Source of the DNA: Streptomyces liliifuscus
GTDB lineage: Bacteria; Actinomycetota; Actinomycetes; Streptomycetales; Streptomycetaceae
Direction: 5' to 3'
Assembly (NCBI RefSeq): GCF_016598615.1
Contig: NZ_CP066831.1
Coordinates: 3,906,001-3,970,000 of the forward strand
DNA length: 64,000 bases
Part shown: positions 60,296 to 64,000 of the stretch, in pieces
How the letters are laid out: every line of letters starts with the position of its first letter
Position numbering within the stretch: position 1 is the first letter of the stretch
The notes under the pieces: model-generated
What the model saw: only the letters and a program-made list of their open reading frames with translations
The model's database searches: none
What the model was told of the DNA's origin: nothing
Made by a program: the position numbers and the translations under genes

Positions 60296-63115
60296 ATGAA
60301 ACAGCAGGGCGTGCACCCCGAAGACGCGGAGGGCACCTCTGAGGTTTCGTCGCGCCCGGACACCGACGACGGCACGGACGAGCGCGCTGCGAGCGCGTCC
60401 GAGAAGGCCGACCTGACCAAGAAAGCGGCCCCTGACGGGCGGCCCGACGGACAGGCGGACGCGCACAAGGAGAGGGGCGACGAGGCGGCGGACTGCGCCG
60501 ACGACGACGCCCACAGCGAAGAGGTCGAGGGCGACGAACCGCTGCTCCCCGCGCGCGTGCACCGCCCTTCCGACCTGATGCGTCTCCTGGTGGGCGTGCT
60601 CGCGGTCGCCTTGTTGCTGGCGATCGCCGCGTTCGCGCACGGCACCACATCGGGGCTGGCGCAGGACATCAACAAGGGCACCGACGAGGCACCCGACCTG
60701 CTGATCAAGATCGCGGGGCTCGCGTCGAGCATCGCGATCCTGCTGGTGCCGGTCGCGTTCGCCATCGAGCGGCTGATCAAGCGTGACGGGCTGCGCATCG
60801 CCGACGGTGTGCTGGCCGCGGTCCTCGCGCACGGTGTGACACTCGCCACCGACCTGTGGGTCGCCAAGGCGGCCCCGGACTCGATCCAGAAGGCACTCAC
60901 ACAGCCCTCCCCCGGCGACATCCAGGCCCTCACCGACCCGGTGCACGGTTATCTCGCGCCGGTCATCGCGTACATGACGGCCGTCGGCATGTCGCGTCGG
61001 CCACGCTGGCGCGCGGTGCTGTGGGTCGTGCTGATGCTCGACGCCTTCTCCATGCTGGTCACCGGCTACACGACCCCGTTCTCGATCATCCTGACCGTGC
61101 TGATCGGCTGGAGCGTGGCGTACGGGACGCTGTACGCGGTCGGCTCGCCGAACGTGCGGCCCACGGGTCGGACCCTGATGGCGGGCCTGCGGCACGTCGG
61201 CTTCCACCCGGTGAGCGCGGCCAGGGACGAGACTCCGGAGGCCCTGGACGGCGATCGCGGCCGCCGGTACTTCGTGACGCTCCAGGACGGTCCACCGCTG
61301 GACGTCACGGTCGTCGACCGCGAACAGCAGGCGCAGGGCTTCTTCTACCGTGTGTGGCGCCGTCTGACGCTTCGCGGCATCACCACGCGCCGCAGCCTCC
61401 AGTCGTTGCGCCAGGCCCTGGAGCAGGAGGCCCTCCTCGCGTACGCGGCCATCGCGGCCGGAGCCAACGCGCCCAAGCTGATCGCGACCTCCGAGCTCGG
61501 CCCCGACGCCGTGATGCTGATCTACGAGCACACCGGTGGGCGCACGCTCGACTCGCTGCCGGACGAGGACATCACCGACAACCTGCTCCGGGACACCTGG
61601 CATCAGGTACAGGCACTGCAGTCCCGGCGCATCGCGCACCGCAGGCTCGCCGGCGACGCGATCCTGGTGGATCGTTCCGGCACGGTGATCCTCACGGATC
61701 TGCGCAACGGCGAGATCGCGGCCGGTGAGCTGCTGCTGCGCATGGACGTCGCCCAGCTGGTGACCACGCTGGGCCTGCGGGTCGGCGCGGAGCGCGCGGT
61801 GGCGTCGGCCGTCGGGGTCCTCGGCCCGGACGCGGTCGCGGACTGTCTGCCCATGCTGCAGCCCATCGCGCTCACCCGCTCCCACCGCGCGACGCTGCGG
61901 AAGCTGGCCCGGGAGCGGTCGGAGCGCGAGCGCGAGGCCGTCCTGGAGGCATCCCGGCAGGCCAAGCTGGCCCGCGCCGAGGAGCACGAGCACACTCCCG
62001 AGGCGACCAGACCCGTCCTGGAGAAGCCCGACAAGAAGGCCGTACGCGCCGAACAGCGGGCCGAAAAGCGCGCCATCGACGACGCCCTCGAGGAGGCGCG
62101 CGAGGAGGATCTGCTCACCCAGATCCGTCACCAGGTGCTCCTGATCAGGCCGCAGGCACCCGTCGAACCGGCCCGTCTGGAACGCATCCGGCCTCGCACC
62201 CTGATCAGTTTCATCGCGGGCGCGTTCGGCGCCTACTTCCTCCTGACGCAGCTCACGCACATCGAGTTCGGCACGCTCTTCGACAACGCCGAGTGGGGCT
62301 GGGTCGCCGCCGCCGTGCTCTTCTCGATGCTGAGCTACTTCGCGGCGGCGATGAGCCTGCTGGGCTTCGTGCCCGAGCGGGTGCCGTTCATGCGGACCGT
62401 GGCCGCGCAGGTCGCGGGGTCCTTCGTGAAGATCGTGGCGCCCGCGGCGGTGGGCGGTGTCGCCCTCAACACGCGGTTCCTCCAGCGCTCGGGGGTACGG
62501 CCGGGGCTCGCGGTGGCGAGTGTCGGCGCGTCGCAGCTGTTCGGGCTCGGCTGTCACATCCTGATGCTGCTGTCCTTCGGCTATCTGACGGGTACCGAGA
62601 AGACGCCCTCCTTGTCGCCGTCCAGGACCGTCATCGCGGGTCTGCTGACCGTCGCGGTCCTTGTCCTCGTGGTGACGTCGGTGCCGTTCCTGCGGAAATT
62701 CGTCGTCACGCGCGTGAGGTCGCTTTTCGCGGGTGTCGTGCCGCGCATGCTGGATGTGCTCCAGCGGCCGCAGAAGCTCCTCACCGGCATCGGCGGCATG
62801 CTTCTGCTGACGGCCTGCTTCGTGATGTGCCTCGACGCGTCGGTCCGGGCGTTCGGGACCGAGGGCATGCCCTCGCTGAGCATCGCCAGTGTCGCCGTGG
62901 TCTTCCTCGCCGGAAACGCGCTCGGTTCCGCCGCACCGACCCCGGGTGGCGTGGGCGCGGTCGAGGCGACCCTCACGGTCGGTCTGATCGCCGTCGGGCT
63001 CCCCAGCGAGGTCGCGGCGCCCGCCGTCCTCCTGTACCGACTGCTCACGCTGTGGCTGCCCGTGCTGCCGGGGTGGCTGTTCTTCAACCACCTCACGCGC
63101 AAGGGCGCGCTCTGA
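60296..63115 (+). CDS. kinase-like/lysyl-PG synthase-type flippase fusion
   Basis: The 939-residue membrane protein has a charged N-terminus (1-90), about six membrane segments (95-285), a cytoplasmic kinase-like domain (about 310-560) with HRRLAGDAILVDRSGTVILTD resembling an ABC1/RIO catalytic loop, a charged helix, and a C-terminal eight-helix domain of the lysylphosphatidylglycerol synthase flippase type (from about 635; TPGGVGAVEATL near the end). No aminoacyl-transferase domain follows, so MprF-type synthesis is unlikely. It may be a lipid or glycan flippase gated by the kinase-like domain. Confidence 0.82.
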   Translation: MKQQGVHPEDAEGTSEVSSRPDTDDGTDERAASASEKADLTKKAAPDGRPDGQADAHKERGDEAADCADDDAHSEEVEGDEPLLPARVHRPSDLMRLLVGVLAVALLLAIAAFAHGTTSGLAQDINKGTDEAPDLLIKIAGLASSIAILLVPVAFAIERLIKRDGLRIADGVLAAVLAHGVTLATDLWVAKAAPDSIQKALTQPSPGDIQALTDPVHGYLAPVIAYMTAVGMSRRPRWRAVLWVVLMLDAFSMLVTGYTTPFSIILTVLIGWSVAYGTLYAVGSPNVRPTGRTLMAGLRHVGFHPVSAARDETPEALDGDRGRRYFVTLQDGPPLDVTVVDREQQAQGFFYRVWRRLTLRGITTRRSLQSLRQALEQEALLAYAAIAAGANAPKLIATSELGPDAVMLIYEHTGGRTLDSLPDEDITDNLLRDTWHQVQALQSRRIAHRRLAGDAILVDRSGTVILTDLRNGEIAAGELLLRMDVAQLVTTLGLRVGAERAVASAVGVLGPDAVADCLPMLQPIALTRSHRATLRKLARERSEREREAVLEASRQAKLARAEEHEHTPEATRPVLEKPDKKAVRAEQRAEKRAIDDALEEAREEDLLTQIRHQVLLIRPQAPVEPARLERIRPRTLISFIAGAFGAYFLLTQLTHIEFGTLFDNAEWGWVAAAVLFSMLSYFAAAMSLLGFVPERVPFMRTVAAQVAGSFVKIVAPAAVGGVALNTRFLQRSGVRPGLAVASVGASQLFGLGCHILMLLSFGYLTGTEKTPSLSPSRTVIAGLLTVAVLVLVVTSVPFLRKFVVTRVRSLFAGVVPRMLDVLQRPQKLLTGIGGMLLLTACFVMCLDASVRAFGTEGMPSLSIASVAVVFLAGNALGSAAPTPGGVGAVEATLTVGLIAVGLPSEVAAPAVLLYRLLTLWLPVLPGWLFFNHLTRKGAL

Positions 63116-63240
63116 CCCCTGGGCTCGCCCCTGAGCGGCCCCCGGGACACGAGAGCGCGCTCCACAGAGGTGCCTCGGGGCTCTCACCCGCACGGACCGT
63201 GTCCCGAGCGCCCCGCTCCGGGCGACCTCAGGATGGGAGC

Positions 63241-64000
63241 ATGCCGAACCCTTCCCCGCTGCGGGCCGCCGCCCTGACCGCCACCGCCGTTCTGCTGTCG
63301 GCGGCCCTCGCCGGCTGCGGCGGCGACGGGGACTCCAAGGACGAGGACCTGTCGGCGCAGAAGCTGAGCTGGAAGGACTGCCCGGAGCCCTCCGAGGCCG
63401 AGGGTGGCGGCGATGCCCCGTCGCCCCTGCCTGACGGTGACACGTGGAAGTGCGCGACCCTCAAGGCGCCGCTGGACTGGGACAAGCCCAAAGGGGACAC
63501 GATCGGGCTCGCGCTGATCCGCGCGGAGGCGAGCGGCGCCAAGGACAAGCGCATCGGCTCACTGGTCTTCAACTTCGGCGGCCCCGGCGGCTCGGGCGTG
63601 ACCACGCTCCCCGCGTTCGGCCAGGACTACGAGCAACTGCGCACCCGCTACGACCTGGTCAGCTTCGACCCCCGGGGCGTGGGCCGCAGCGCGGGCGTGA
63701 AGTGCGAGAACAACGAACAGCTCGACGAGTACTTCCAGCAGGACGCCACCCCCGACGACCCGGCCGAACAGAAGACGCTCCTGGAGAACACCAAGGAGTT
63801 CAACGCGGCCTGCGAGAAGAACTCCGGCAAGACCCTCCCGTACGTACGCACCACCGACGCGGCCCGCGACATGGACCTGATGCGGCAGGTCCTCGGCGAC
63901 GACAAGCTGCACTACTTCGGCATCTCGTACGGCACGGAACTGGGCGGCGTGTACGCCCACTTGTTCCCCAAGAAGGTGGGGCGGGCCGTCTTCGACGCGG
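63241..64000 (+). CDS. secreted TAP-like alpha/beta hydrolase, 3' end cut
   Basis: The first 253 residues show a lipoprotein signal (AVLLSAALAGC), the oxyanion motif FNFGGPGGSG and the nucleophile elbow GISYGTELG. That is the SlpD/E or tripeptidyl aminopeptidase-like S33 family, which trims peptides outside the cell. The C-terminal acid, histidine and TAP-like domain lie beyond the window. ATG 63241 follows GATGGGAGC. Confidence 0.88.
   Translation, partial: MPNPSPLRAAALTATAVLLSAALAGCGGDGDSKDEDLSAQKLSWKDCPEPSEAEGGGDAPSPLPDGDTWKCATLKAPLDWDKPKGDTIGLALIRAEASGAKDKRIGSLVFNFGGPGGSGVTTLPAFGQDYEQLRTRYDLVSFDPRGVGRSAGVKCENNEQLDEYFQQDATPDDPAEQKTLLENTKEFNAACEKNSGKTLPYVRTTDAARDMDLMRQVLGDDKLHYFGISYGTELGGVYAHLFPKKVGRAVFDA

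Overview
The window is high-GC chromosomal DNA of a Streptomyces. The evidence is the third-position G/C bias, GTG starts, a sigR-rsrA pair, a wblC (WhiB7-type) gene with its long leader, UvrD2 and AdnAB-type helicases, SpdB/TraB-type conjugation genes and dispersed repeats typical of the genus. Gene order (sigR-rsrA, SRAP, M50 peptidase, aroA, rsgA, SMR, TetR, hisN ... CBS, catalase, catR ... wblC, uvrD2, mycoredoxin, nudC, dipeptidase, two RecB-like helicases, ATL) is that of the conserved core chromosome.

1-9819 is core: a partial DUF4388-like gene with divergent roadblock genes, the thiol-stress switch sigR-rsrA with its own sigma-R promoter, an SRAP-hydrolase operon, an M50-type protease, aroA, rsgA, an SMR exporter with a structured leader, a TetR regulator and hisN.

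9806-23705 is an integrated actinomycete integrative and conjugative element (AICE) of about 13.9 kb. Both ends carry the same 14-bp copy of the 3' end of hisN, so the target is a protein gene and not a tRNA. Its modules are int-xis; an iteron-like array with a Prim-Pol and a P-loop ATPase (replication); a lipoprotein; TraB, a two-TM membrane protein, a Zn-binding protein, a SpdB-like DUF2637 protein and a small coupled protein (transfer); and a GntR regulator with clustered operators. The cargo is a P-loop kinase, a DUF4231/SLATT membrane protein and an ApeA-like HEPN protein. The last two are visibly AT-richer and look like an anti-phage island. This is the most novel part of the window.

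23870-45355 returns to core: a CBS protein, catalase and its Fur-family regulator with a candidate operator, two identical initiator tRNAs flanking a Sel1-repeat gene, a UPF0182 giant membrane protein, a PDZ/Lon-like protease, MoaE, an SDR, a DUF2342 metalloprotease-like protein, Nudix, a three-gene AIM24 operon headed by a TerD-AIM24 fusion, a YgjP-type peptidase, a ThiF-like protein and an AarF/ABC1 kinase.

45473-64000 holds wblC with a leader ORF and attenuator, then DNA repair and redox genes: uvrD2, mycoredoxin under a sigma-R promoter, nudC, an M20 dipeptidase, the adnA/adnB-like pair and an alkyltransferase-like protein. It ends with a kinase-like/lysyl-PG flippase-like fusion and a truncated secreted TAP-like peptidase. 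sigR and at least one of its likely targets (mycoredoxin) lie in the same window.
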